A DNA stretch of 64,000 nt from Mytilinidion resinicola. Its lineage: Eukaryota > Ascomycota > Dothideomycetes > Mytilinidiales > Mytilinidiaceae. Position 1 is the stretch's first letter; each line of letters opens with the position of its first letter. The stretch spans positions 645,380 to 709,379 of the forward strand of contig NW_022985437.1 of assembly GCF_010093595.1 (NCBI RefSeq). Reading direction: 5' to 3'. The position numbers and the translations under genes are program-made. A model generated the notes under the pieces. That model did no database searches. It was not told the DNA's origin and saw nothing but the letters and a program-made list of their open reading frames with translations. Positions 52,902 through 64,000 of the stretch are shown here, one piece after another.

Positions 52902-55611
52902 ATGATGTTGCCCTTGTCTCTCGCCCTTGTGGCCCTTTTCTGGTCTCAAGGACTGTGCGATGAACTCAAGAAGAACCAGGTCTGTGTCGACGCCGTTTTC
53001 GAGGCCTTCGGCGACCTCAATTTTGAAGGCGTAGGCTACGGCGAGTACTATGTGTCTATCTGCAACAACTCTCTAAAAGCAAATTCAATCTATGCGACGG
53101 CAAAGACGTATTGCAAACCGGAAGATATCAAGCCTGGCTTCGCTATGCTTTCAGAGTATTGCGAGAACTATGGCGAAGTCGAGCTATTGCCCATGTCCGA
53201 CTTCGCCGACACTTTGACGGAGAGCTACATCAGTAGTATGCGGGTGATAGATTATGGAGAAGTAGCGGAGACAGACAACATCACAACGACGGTGCTGCTA
53301 TCTCGCTCATACTTCCTGGTGTCATATCGGACAATTGTCAGTACATCCTGCCAATTATCAATGACTATCACTTTGCTTACCTCTACTAGACTATCTGGGA
53401 CTTCGAAATGTGGTCTCATCACACATATGGGTATGTCTCTATGTTACACTTCAGCCCAACTGAATTGCAACTAATCCTGTCGTAGATTCGCATTATATGG
53501 GTTCTGGGGTAGTGTATTGCTGCTTGCCATGATCAACCGGTTCATCAACTTCGTCTTCCATAAACGACAAAGTCGAGTCGGCACAGACCCAGAACACAAT
53601 GCTCCTTTACCGAATGCTTCGTCAAACAAGCTCCTCGTTCCTGTGTACGCCGTCCGGCACTGGATTCGAGCAAATATCATTGTTCCTGCTGCCTTTGGAT
53701 CCCACCATCAACGCCTTTACTACTGGTTCACCGTTCCGACACGCCTGGAGGCAATCATAGTATTTTCGTATTGGGCTATCAGCATCATTTTCTCAGGCAT
53801 CAATTACCGCACTTTTATTGGAAACCTCTAGTAAGTATTCCTTGTCGCTGGCCTCTCCCACGTACTGATGAATTGGATAGCTGGAACAACATCTCGCCAC
53901 AGGTATGGCGTTATGTCGCTGACCGTACCGGCATCTTGTCCTATGCCAATCTCTCTCTCATCTGGATGTTTTCCGGCCGCAATAACATATTCATATGGGC
54001 GACGGGATGGAACTTCTCTACTTTCAACATCTTTCATCGTCACGTTGCTCGGATCGCTACCTTGCAGGCCATCGTGCATTCCATTGCGTGGACAGTAATA
54101 TACGTGGACGGTGAGTTGACAACACATGTTGAAATTGAAACACCTGGCTAACCATCTTGCTAGACGGTTACTATAAAGAAGAGTTTGCTGAAGTTTGGTT
54201 CCTTATGGGGGTAGTGGTCAGTGCCCTCTAAAGCTACGTCTTCTGACTATTCGTCAGCTAACACTTCCGCTCAGGCTACTGTCCTGATGAGCTGTCTGCT
54301 TCTGTTCTCATCGGTGTGGCTTCGAAAGAAGTTCTATGAGGTCTTCTTGCTGATCCATATTGCGTTCTCGATCGTGGTCCTTGTTGCCCTCTTCTAGTAA
54401 GTGCACATCCTCCGTCAATATAGCGCTAGACCGCCAGTATCTAACTTTGGTGTAGTCATACCACCATTTTCGATGGAGAATATAACCCTTACCTCTGGCC
54501 TCCGGTTGCTATCTGGGCCTTTGACCGATTCCTTCGCGTTGTCCGCCTCGTAGCCTGCAACATTAGCCTAAGATTCGGCGGAAAGAAACTGCAGCACACC
54601 AAAACTATTGCAACTTATAGCAAGGAAACAAACGCTATTAGACTTGAGATCGTCCCCGGGTCTGCATTCCTCAAACCGAATCCAGGGGCCCACTACTTTG
54701 TTTATCAACCTTTAAGTTGGAAGGGGTATGAGAATCACCCGTTTACAATGGGTGCCTGGACTTCCGCATCCGAAAATGATGCCTCTGCACCAACACACTC
54801 AACTTCATCGAATAAGATAGAGAGCGAGATCGTAGTCTCCACCTCAGCCGTCTCATCTGGCTCAGCTTCAGCTTCCAGCAATCAGGACCATCCTACGACA
54901 TTAACCCCCGGCGACATTAGCCTCATTTTTTGGATTAGACCGTTCAACGGCTGGACTCGCCGCATGCGCAACGAGTGCCTCAAAGCCACGGACGGCGTCG
55001 TCACCCGCTCCAACATCCTCATCGAAGGTCCATACGGCGAGCGCGCACCTATGCACAACTACGAGACCGTCCTGCTTATCGCCGGCGGAACTGGCATCGC
55101 CGCAGCCGTGCCCTACATCCAAGACCACATCCGTCGCTCCTCACCCCGCCAAATAGACGGCCAGCTCACCTTCTCCACCCGCACTCGTCGCGTCGAGCTC
55201 ATCTGGACATGTCGACAGGCGGGGCTCATCAACAACATCGCCAACCGGGAGCTTGCGCCCGCGCTTGCCCGCGACGACGTCCACGCTTCGCTCTTCTGTA
55301 CGCGGGATAGTGGCGCCACGACGCTTTCGAGCTCGGCGGTGTCGGAGATTAGCCCCGTGGAAGACAAGGAGTTTTCTGTGACTTCGCCGCGCGAGTGCGA
55401 TGTCAAGATCGAGCATGGGCGGCCGGATGTCAGGGGGGCTATTCTGCAGACTGCGCGCAGTATCAGCGCTGAGGGCTCGAAGGCTGGGAAGATTGCGATA
55501 CTGGTTTGCGGTCCGGCGGGGATGGCGGATGAGGCTAGGGCAGCCGTGCACACTGCTATGAAGGAGGGGTGTCGGTCTGTTGAGTATATCGAGGAGGCTT
55601 TTGGGTGGTAG
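52902..55611 (+). CDS. Ferric reductase-like transmembrane flavocytochrome (FRE family)
   Basis: Seven exons: 52902-53336, 53390-53430, 53486-53830, 53881-54110, 54164-54216, 54275-54396 and 54456-55611, giving 793 aa. A signal peptide ([19 protein letters not shown]) leads to a Cys-containing extracellular domain, then the b-type cytochrome core. Likely heme histidines lie in [20 protein letters not shown] and [13 protein letters not shown]. The cytoplasmic part has the FAD motif HPFTMG, GPYGER, the NADPH motif [16 protein letters not shown] and the C-terminal [13 protein letters not shown]. Role: reduces extracellular Fe3+ or Cu2+ for uptake. A Ser-rich insertion of about 50 residues splits the FAD domain. 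All redox motifs are present. Confidence 0.92.
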
Positions 55612-56881
55612 GTAGACTAGGTCGGGCTTTATAACGGAGGAGGAGTCCGAGTTGGATCTCAGGTTAGATCCGGTGGGAAAAAAAGTTTACGAAATTTGCA
55701 AGATAGTGGTCATTACTATACCCACTACGTTTTGATTTCCACACATTGATGGCCTGCATACTCACCTCACTCCCATCGAAATGACGGCCCACATACGGAC
55801 CGTCGCCACTTAGGCCTCATCATCCTGAACCCTACTCACGCTCTCACTATCACTGACTTACCAACACCTCCATTCCAACGACGTTCCACCACTCGCACAC
55901 GAGACAGTTGCAGAGGAACTTTCGAACCAATCACCACATAGGGCTCCGGCACGAAGTAATCAGGTTTGACAACGGGCGGCGCCAGTGATTAAAATGATTC
56001 CACTCTCAACTACGCACCCATGGCGAAAAGAAAGATGGAAAGACCTCGAAGGACTGACTTGCAGCGATGAACGGAGACAGGACGTGTAGAACGTAACGCC
56101 CACGTGATTTGCGCCGCTTTAGCGAGAATCTAGCGTCACGCTAAACTCTCGGGCAGACTTCGGGATTTATAGATGCAACGATACCTCCTCTCCCACACAC
56201 ATAGACACTCTGTGCTCGACACTTTTCGCCATGCCAAGACTTTCTTCTTTGGGGTCTTAGCACGTGACATCGGGTCAGGAAACGCCGAAGGGGACGGAAG
56301 AAGTCAGCAGTCGATCAAGGGCGCGAAAGTAGAGACACGCTGAGAGGGAGAGCTCAACAATTCCATCATCGGTATAAAACGACTGTATTCACCACCTCCA
56401 CCAGAGCAACTTATACACACCTCCCGCCTCACAGAAATATGTACTCCCCCCAACAACATGCCACCCAACAACATCGACAACAGCTCATCCAGCAAGAGCC
56501 GTACAAAACGAGGGTATGAGAGAAAGAGACAAACAAGGGTGCTCCCTGTGATGCAAGTACCGTACCCAACCTAGTCCCATCCCAACTCGACTCTACACAA
56601 CCAACAGAACACAACTCCGTTCGCTGATGCAACAGTTAAAGGAAACAATGAAAGTCTCGAAGAAGACAAAACGTGTGTGTATGCAAGGGATGGGGGAATC
56701 TTTATGACGGACGCTTCGCTCGCTCAAAAAACGGATGGTCTTGGAATGTAAAGGGCTGATGGAATGTGGAAACATCTTCATTCCGTACACAAAGCAAAAC
56801 TTTTTCTCTTTACGATCTTCTTTAGTGTTCGAACATATGCAACTAATATTTCTCGTCCACTCACTCACTCAAGTACTTTGT
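55612..56881. other. Intergenic, convergent 3' flanks
   Basis: 1.27 kb between convergent genes; no supported ORF or repeat. Confidence 0.4.
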
Positions 56882-59034
56882 TCATGCCCATCCGAGGCTA
56901 TCGAGGAGGCGTTTCGTTTCTGGAGGTGGCATGCCGAGAGCGCCGAGAGCGCGCACCTGGGATCCGCGTCGTAGCTTTTGCAGGCCAATGGCGACCTTCC
57001 AGCTCTCTGCGTCGGCGATGATGAAGACGTATTTCTTGCCCTCAGGGTCTCGGATGCTGGCGCGGAGGAGATGTTTATTATTGCGCTCGCCGGTCTGTGA
57101 GTGGTTGTGTTAGTAATGGTTTATCAATTGACCGGGCAGGAAAAACTTACCTCGACAAGCTTCATAGTCCAAGCCTTGACATCCCACTCACGCTGTGCAA
57201 CACCCCTAACATCGTCGTCAATGAAGAGACCTTCGGTTGTGATCTTCAGTATCAATCCATCGGTAACGGCACCGATACCGGCAACCAGTTGAGCCACTGG
57301 CTTCGGGAATAAGTCGTTGAAGAGATAGACAGCCTTGATCTGGATTTTGTCGGGGTCATTGGTACTGTATGCACCCCGTTGGCTGGGCGGAGGTGTAGTT
57401 CGAGATGTACTCTGGGAGGGAGCATAGGAAGATTCAGAGTAGGTAGACGACTGGGGCTTCGCTGGACGCTTCGGTGTGTCGTAAGGACGGAAAGAGTGGG
57501 CGTCTACATCTTCAGTGCCGAGATATGACTTTGCAGAAGGTCGCTCGTAGTTCTTCTTGGGCGACGAAGTCACTTTGACGGTAGTCTTCAGAGGCGAGGA
57601 ACGAGTTGAAGTAACGGAGGGTGTAGGAGGACCTCGACCAAAGACATCCGTCCGTTCTCCGGCACTCATTCCATACGTCGCAGAGCGTCGCCCGGTTACA
57701 CTGGCTGCGAGCCGCTCTGCTGCAAGCCGCTCCGCTTCTTTCTTTGCTCTTTCTTGACGCTCTTTCTCGGCACGTTCTCGAGCAGCCTTGAGTCGATCGG
57801 CGCGGATCTTGTCCGCCTGTTCTTTTGCTTCTTTGGCCGCAGCTTCCGCCTTCTCTTTTGCTTCCTTGGCTGCAGCATCTGCTTTGTCCTTCTCAGCCTT
57901 GATCCTGGCCTCCTCAGCTTTGATCTTGGCCTCCTCCTCAGCTTTGAGTGCTCTAGCCTTGGCCTCCTCCTCGGCTCTGATTGCTCTAGCCTTGGCTTCC
58001 TCCTCAGCCTTGATTCTCTGCTCGGCCTCCAGCTTCTCTCTGATCTCCTTCTCGATCCTGATCCGAGCTTCAGCTTCCCGCGCTTCTCGTTCTCGGGCGT
58101 CGTTCTCCCTCTTTTCCTTCTCCTTCGCCTGGCGTTCCCTAGCAATGCGCTCTCTTGCCTCGCGTTCACGTTGTTCCTTCTCTCGCGCCCGCATCTTTTC
58201 CCATTTCTCCTTTTCAGCTTGAGCACGAGCTTTCCGTTCAGCTTCATCCTTCCTTTTCTGCTCGTCATCTCGCCGCCGCTTGGCTTCGTCAGCTCGCTTC
58301 TTTTCCTCTTCCTTTTTCCGTGTTTCTTCGCGAGCATTTTCCCAGGCGGAAGAAGCAGAGGGTGGGGGCTTCGACCATGAAGGCTTTGGTTCCGGTTTCG
58401 GTTCAGGGTCGGGCTCTTGGGGCGGTGGTGGCGGCCGGGGGGGCGGAGGAGGAGGGGGCGGAGGGGAAGGCGGACGGGGAGGAGCTTGTTGGTGTTGATG
58501 TTGGTGAGAATGGGGCGGTGGCCCGTAGCCAGGCTGCGGTCCTCCTCCCGGCGGACTCTGGGGAGGAACGCCAGCTCCCGGATAGCCATTGGCGGATGGT
58601 CTTGCTCTCTGATAGCCTGGTGGGACCCCTCCAGCTGCTCCACGAGCGCCATCAGCATTCCCACCTCCAGCAGGTCCTCCACCACCCCAGGCTCCTTCTC
58701 CTTGTGTCTTGCCCCAGGCCCACCCTAGCACTCCGACAGCGACTATCAAGAGAATAACGCCCGCCCCGCCGGACGCTACACCCTTGCTGATCATTGCAAC
58801 CCATTGCTTCACGGTCGGCTCAATAATCTGCCACAGGCCAAGGGCAGCGAGCGTTGCAAATACTCCAGCCAGGAAGCTGTTTCGCTGGGGCGCCAGTGAC
58901 GGCAGGTAAACGAAGCCGCCACCAGACGAGTGCGGCGGTATTATGAAGATGTCGTAGTTGCCTGGCGGGAGGCCACCTCCTGTGGACTTGGGATTGGCGC
59001 CATGCGGAGGCGGCGGAGGCGGAGGGCCGTCCAT
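56882..59034 (-). CDS. Membrane-anchored coiled-coil protein with C-terminal PH-like part
   Basis: Exons 59034-57151 and 57094-56882 join to 698 aa. N-terminal poly-Pro, then two hydrophobic segments (SFLAGVFATLAALGLWQII and GVILLIVAVGVLGWAW, about residues 52-105). A Gly/Pro-rich linker with Pro runs follows, then about 240 residues of charged, Ala/Glu/Lys/Arg heptad-like coiled coil (KAEEEAKARA repeats; about 230-470). The C-terminal part (IQIKAVYLFNDLFPKPVAQLV ... KYVFIIADAESWKVAIGLQ ... TKRLLDSLGWA) has the beta-sheet/helix feel of a PH-like domain and is completed only by splicing. Conserved-looking but no named family; a membrane tether or scaffold is inference. Confidence 0.75.
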
Positions 59035-60373
59035 GGCAGGCGGTTGTGCGGCAGCCTCGAGGCCGCGTCAGAGTCGAGCGACGCTATAGAGAGAGGTGTT
59101 TGAGAGACGGTCGCAGGAAGCCTGGAGGGAAGGGTTTGCGTGGTCGGGGTGCTGGGCCGGTGGGTCGGAGAAAAAGCATAAGGGCAATTTCTAGCTTGGG
59201 GTGACCCTGGGTCGCGAGATGACGAGCTGGGATGCGGCGAATCAGGCTTCTATGAAGACATGTAGACGGTAAACAAGACAATGCGGCGGGCCGGAGCGCC
59301 AGTATGCGAACAGAGGGCGGAGGAGCGGTACAGCGGGCGGTGATGGCGGTGAGGTGGTGTGTTTACTGGTGTTGATGGCCGTGTTTTGGCGGACTAGCTC
59401 GCGGATGGTGCAAACGGGACAGCTGTGTGGGCCGGTCCGCAACTCGGTGCCAGGGTGATGCCCGGATGCGCTCTCCCAGGCTTCGGCGGCGGCGACGGGG
59501 CCTTAGGGCTGCTGTCCTGCTGTCCTGCTGGCCTGCTGGCCTGCTTTCTGGTTCTCGGTGGGCTGTGGTTCAGGCGGGCGACGCGGGACGCGCTGTGCTT
59601 TTTGATGCCCGCGAGCGTCCAACATGGAGTGGCGGCGCTGGGATTGTTGCTCCCACAACACGCGCAATCGGGCGAATGGCGCGGCAGCACGCAGCCTCTG
59701 GCCCTCTACTGGCCTGCACCGTGATATCGTGTGAAGCCGAGTCATCCAGTGCAGCGAGCAGCCGAACGCGTCGTGCTGTGGTTCGTCAACAGCGCACGCC
59801 TCTTGGGACGCCCGCCAGGCTCCGCGAATCTGCATCATGCTGCAGCGGCCCCGGTCGCTACCAAGCTGAGGGATTGCCTGTTCTCGTGCCGACAGCCAGG
59901 CTCTTCCTTGAGCGGCCCGCGCTACATGGCAACGGCCGGAAGATAACTGGCCTGCCCGCGGCGCACGCCCTGCTGTCTCGGGGCCCTGGAGGCGTTCAGC
60001 GAGGCCGCCGAACAGGTCGACAGAGATGCAGGCCGTGTGGCTCTGGCGCAGATATCGACAGCAGCGGAGAATATACGCAACCCACCCCCAACGGCGATGC
60101 GTTGGCGCTGCACGCGAAACATACGCCCGGATCGGCTAGCCCTGCTGAATCACGTTTCGATACCAGGTCTCCCGCCGCCGTCATCACCAACGGCGTCTGT
60201 GGCGTGCCATGCCAGAGCGTTGGTCCACTTGTGGCACGCTGACTCGAGCATCGTCGCTGCTCGAGGTGCGACGACGCGTCCCTTTCTGCCCTCTGCCATG
60301 AGTGGGGAGGCTAGAGGCACATCATGGGTCCACACCGCCTGACGCCCTGGTGACGCCGAGCTTGGCCGACGAC
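59035..60373. other. GC-rich divergent block (coiled-coil gene / MFS transporter)
   Basis: 1.34 kb between divergent genes, very GC-rich with long stop-poor frames on both strands and a short CTG/CCTG repeat at about 59510-59545. No protein-like content. Presumed promoters and long leaders. Confidence 0.45.
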
Positions 60374-62259
60374 ATGGACGCATACGAGCTTCACCCGCCA
60401 GCGCCGCCTTCGATCCCGCCCAGCGCCATGCCCGGCGACCTCATGGACTCGCGAAGAGAGCACCTGCTGAACAAGAAGACGGTCCGCAAGCTTGATCTGA
60501 TACTGCTGCCTTTTCTTGCCCTGTTGTTCCTGTTCAACTCGCTCGACAAGTCCAACGTGAGCCCTGCCAGCTGCAGCCTTCAACGCCGACTAACAGCTTC
60601 AGATTGGCAATGCCGAGTCCGCACACTTCACGTCCGACATAGGGCTGGAGAAGGACGACGTCAATACAGCTGTTGCCCTCTTCTTTGCCTTCTTCGTCAG
60701 CCTGCAGCCTCTCGGAGCCGCCTTGGGCCGGAAGTATGGCATGGTCCGCTGGGTCCCCTCTTGCATGATAGTATGGGGTGTATGTACGGCATTACATGTC
60801 TGGGTCCGGTCGAAGTGGCAGTTGTTCATTCTGCGTATCATTATTGGGGCGTGTGAGGGTATGTAGCCCTCTCCGATCCTCAATCAGCTGCTGACCATCT
60901 TCACCAGCTGGCTTCTATCCTGTCACCGTAGTCTACCTATCCGTCTTTTATACACGCTTCGAGTTCGCCCGCCGATTGAGCCTGTTCTATGGACAAGCAG
61001 CTGTGGGAGGCGCGCTAGGGGGGGTGCTCTCTTACCTCGTCTTCTCCCAGTTCGGCGACGAACAAACAAACCGGCCCGACGATACCGGCGAGGAAGGTTG
61101 GAAGTCCTGGCAGGTGCTCTTCCTACTTGAAGGATGCTCCACGGTCATAATAGCCTTCGCTGGCTACTTCTGGCTTCCACACAGCGCCAAGACTGCATGG
61201 TTCTTGACGCCAGACGAACGAGAATGGGCAGAACTACGCATCCACCGTGACACCATGGGTACAGACACCGTTCACCACTCCAAGGACGACCTAGAAGAAG
61301 ACGAAGAGGATGACGAAGAACGCCTCAACACCTCCGGATCCGAGTCCCACGGCCTCCTGAACCCCACCGCTCCAACTTCCACAAAAGTCATCACCGACGA
61401 CCGCGGCATAACCCCCCATGACATTCTCTCCGCCCTGACCTCCCCCAAAATCTACCACATTCTTATCGTCAACATCCTCTCCGCCATTCCCGCCATGGCC
61501 TTCCAAGTCTTCCTCCCCCTCGTGCTGGCCCCTCTGACCTCCTCCACCGACAACCCGAACGAACCCGGGAAAACGAATCCAGCCCTCACAAACCTCCTCA
61601 CCGCACCCCCCTACATCTGCGGTGCCATCACCCTCTTCGCCTTCGCCGCATACTCCGACCGACACCGCAAGCGCCTCCCCCCAATCCTCGCAGGCCTCTG
61701 CCTCCTCCTCTCCGGCCTCGTTCTCGTAGTTGCTATGCCACAGACGAAAGCCTGGGCAATCCCGCGCTACCTCTCCTTGAACGTGCTACTCAGCGGCACA
61801 TTCATCGCCAGCCCGCTCACCGTGGCGTGGATATCGGGGAACACGCCATCCCCCGGGAAACGCGCGGTGCTGCTCGGCATCAACGGCTGGGGGAATCTAG
61901 CAGGCGTCTTCTCCGCCCTTTTGTTTAGACCGAAGTACCAGAAGGAGGGGTATATCACGCCCTTCTGGTGGACGCTGGTTGCCGTCAGCGTTGCGGCGGC
62001 TGGGTACGTTCTTTTCTGGCTTAACCTGCGCCGGGAGAACGAGGCGCGGCAGGCGCTAGTGCGGAGCTGGGACGCTGATGATGTGGAAGCTGAGCGGCGG
62101 GATGGAAGGGGTCCGGTTCGGCGGCAGAGGGGGTTTGCGTTGGGGCTGGCGAGGTTGTTGGCAGAGGTGAAGGGGTTCGCGGGGTTGACGGAGTGGGTCG
62201 AGAAGGCGAGTGAGGGCCGGGAGGGGGATGAGAGGGTCACGTTTGTTTGGGGGTATTAG
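60374..62259 (+). CDS. MFS transporter, Dal5/allantoate permease (ACS) family
   Basis: Exons 60374-60556, 60603-60858 and 60908-62259 give 596 aa. Start chosen at the ATG before DAYELHPP; the open frame above it lies in the GC-rich leader. Family signature LLPFLALLFLFNSLDKSNIGNA in helix 1, then ALGRKYGMVRWVPSCMIVWG, FILRIIIGACEAGFYP and ARRLSLFYGQAAVGGALGG. The central loop is long and acidic (DDLEEDEEDDEERL), the second half has SDRHRKRLPPILAGL and INGWGNLAGVFSALLF. Twelve helices expected. Carries an organic anion such as allantoate, nicotinate or a vitamin by proton symport; the substrate cannot be read. Confidence 0.9.
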
Positions 62260-62715
62260 AGTTTTGATGGTAGGGTGGTTGTGGCGTTTTGGTGTTCTGG
62301 GTGGCTATTTATTAAGGCATGACGATACCCGTGGGATGATATCCAAGTGTGAGGTTTATGCATTATGGATGGTTATTGTTGCAGAGAATGGGTGGATGTG
62401 ATTTGTGTAGGTGACGCGTTCTGAACCTGCCGTTATTAATTTTCTTGCGCGTGCGTGAATGGGGATCGTGAGGACTGACAATCTGACCAACGCTGATGAG
62501 CCATCGAAGCACCCCCCGATTGTGGAAATATGCCGAAGTTTCGGAGTCGCATCTTGCCGTTCCAACTCGGGCTCTGCGGGAGCGGGGGTAGGGGATGAAA
62601 GGGGGAGGCGGTGGTAGTGGACAAGCGTGAATACAATAGATAGATAGTAGGGGCTGAGTAGATAGCTAACCGGCAACTAAGCAAGTGAAACATCCCAAAG
62701 TGAAGGTAAACCGCC
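62260..62715. other. Intergenic, convergent 3' flanks
   Basis: 456 bp, nothing recognised. Confidence 0.4.
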
Positions 62716-64000
62716 CTACTGATCCCAGTCGATAAAAAGCCAAGGGTAAGTAGATTTGAGCCATTCATTTGACGCTTCGTATGCGTTTCCAAGCAGTCCA
62801 TTCTTCCATAAGCGGTATGCAACATGCTTCCTCCAGCTAACCTCGCGTGCAGAAAAAATCGGGGGATATTGGTTGTCTTGATGATCGCTATGCTCGCACA
62901 TATCTTTCACAACGTAGTTTGTGCAAGGGCGCCCATCGGAATGATAGCGGGCGTGGATGTGGCACGGATCCACAGCGGCTTCAAAATGCATGGCTGCGAA
63001 CATGAAAAACGGTGCCAGCCACCACTGCCACACCCGGTGGCTTCCGCGGTGTCGAGATGAACTTCCTTCGGTCGTAAGGTCCTCCAGCTCTTCACTTTCG
63101 TTTAACTCAAGGCCTCCATGCTCTATGACAACAGTCTCGTACCTCTCGTCTATTTCGTTGTCTAGCCACTCGATACCGTCTGCTTCGTCGTCTTTCTGAA
63201 GTAGCTGAGCGACATCGAAACCAACTTTCTCGAGACACTGGCACCAAAGGGTCCAGGACGATGTTGAATTCATCATGTCCGAAGGCGTAACTCCCCATAT
63301 GTTTCGGAGATTTGGGTCGCATCCTATTTGAAGAAGCGATACAATCATTTCGGTCATCTCTTCCAACCATGCGGAGCCTAATTTGTAGACATTGCAGATC
63401 CTAAGTCGGTCAGAAATATGGTGAAAGATTCCCTGGCCTGAGTTACTGGTGGCGTAGGGGTCTGCTCCATATTTGAGGAACAATCTCATCACGCGAGGAA
63501 GCGCCCTGGCGCAGACACCGACTGTGGTAGACAACAAAGGAGTAAGTCCCTAGCCGTCCTTATCTTCCATGTCAGCACCACGCTGGATCAGAAGTTCTAG
63601 AGATTGACAGGACTCAGACATTACGTCAGCGCTGAGCCACGAGCAGAACAACGCTCGAGATGCGCGGTGAAGGATGCCACGTGTATAGGTCCATTCAAGT
63701 TCAACAGTTACATCCGAGTCGACGTGCACAGCCCAATCCACAATATCGGCACCTCTAGCAGTCGTGAGAGCGCGTGTGGCATCTAGGACTTGCGCACTAT
63801 GCTGGTTTTCTTGTTTCATCTGTCTATAAAAGATAGACAATGCTGAGGACCCTTTGCTGTGATAGATCCGATGTCAGAAGCTAGATTATAAAGAGCAAAA
63901 AAGATGACATACTAGTTACAGTCCAGCGGATCAGCGCCTTCGAGTAGCAGCGTTTGCATAATCTCTAGTTGGTGCCAGTATGCCGCCCACTATAGATATG
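62716..64000 (-). pseudogene. Ankyrin-repeat protein, 5' truncated by the window edge, in-frame stop
   Basis: Partial: exon 64000-63913 (running off the right edge) and exon 63856-62716 join in frame. Ankyrin-type text: LEIMQTLLLEGADPLDCN, SLELLIQRGADMEDKDG, MRLFLKYGADPYATSNSGQG and IVSLLQIGCDPNLRNIWGVTPSDM. A TAG at 63550-63552 interrupts the third of these between MEDKDG and GLTPLLSTTVGV, where an intact repeat would have one ordinary residue; the frame is the same on both sides and no splice pair removes it. The C-terminal half (after residue about 200 of this exon) has no recognised domain. Either a recent pseudogene or an error; the gene is otherwise well preserved. Confidence 0.78.

Noticed and set aside
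57696..58685. 329-codon minus-strand frame inside the coiled-coil gene
   Set aside because: Alternate frame of the repetitive coiled-coil codons (Arg/Lys only).
59427..60242. 271-codon plus-strand open frame
   Set aside because: Same GC-rich artefact; no domain, no splice logic, overlapping frames on both strands.

Overview
The window is nuclear DNA of a filamentous ascomycete (Pezizomycotina; a Dothideomycete is my best guess, by inference only). The evidence is short spliceosomal introns (about 45-80 bp, GT...CTAAC-like...AG), a Zn(II)2Cys6 regulator, a GPI cell-wall protein, a GH76 enzyme, a ferric reductase, COMPASS, Smc5/6 and exon-junction-complex subunits, and an intron-containing tRNA-Leu. 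Genes lie on both strands with separate promoters. There is no PKS, NRPS or terpene backbone gene and no CRISPR.

Layout. 0-4.5 kb: a secreted six-hairpin glycosidase (-) and a DUF1772/anthrone-oxygenase-like membrane protein (+), divergent. 5.7-12.5 kb: an F-box/LRR protein with a C-terminal CaaX box, a small secreted cupin-like protein, an ALKBH6 homologue, an MDR reductase and, convergent with it, an NmrA-like protein. 14.2-18 kb: a GH76 enzyme, tRNA-Leu(CAG) and the Y14/RBM8A RNA-binding protein. 18.6-26.6 kb is accessory-looking: a frameshifted isochorismatase-family gene running into degenerate tandem repeats, then four or five orphan-type genes. 26.9-36.6 kb: a Zn2Cys6 regulator divergent from a PhyH dioxygenase, a seven-TM rhodopsin-domain protein, an APC permease and an alpha/beta hydrolase. 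36.7-42.3 kb: a decayed gene, a 31-bp minisatellite and GC-rich DNA without a convincing gene. 42.3-50.3 kb: a GPI cell-wall protein, then AIM18, Nse3 and Spp1. 52.9-62.3 kb: a ferric reductase, a membrane-anchored coiled-coil protein and a Dal5-type MFS transporter. The right edge cuts an ankyrin gene that carries an in-frame stop.

Multi-exon models were built by hand from splice signals and reading phase; every model reported as complete closes in frame. The genes do not form one pathway. The best functional grouping is the Zn2Cys6 regulator/PhyH dioxygenase pair that shares a 302-bp promoter, possibly with the nearby permease and hydrolase. The strongest oddities are the repeat array near 20 kb with a recurring ten-codon-like module, the CaaX-tailed F-box protein, the three disrupted genes, and two GC-AG introns.
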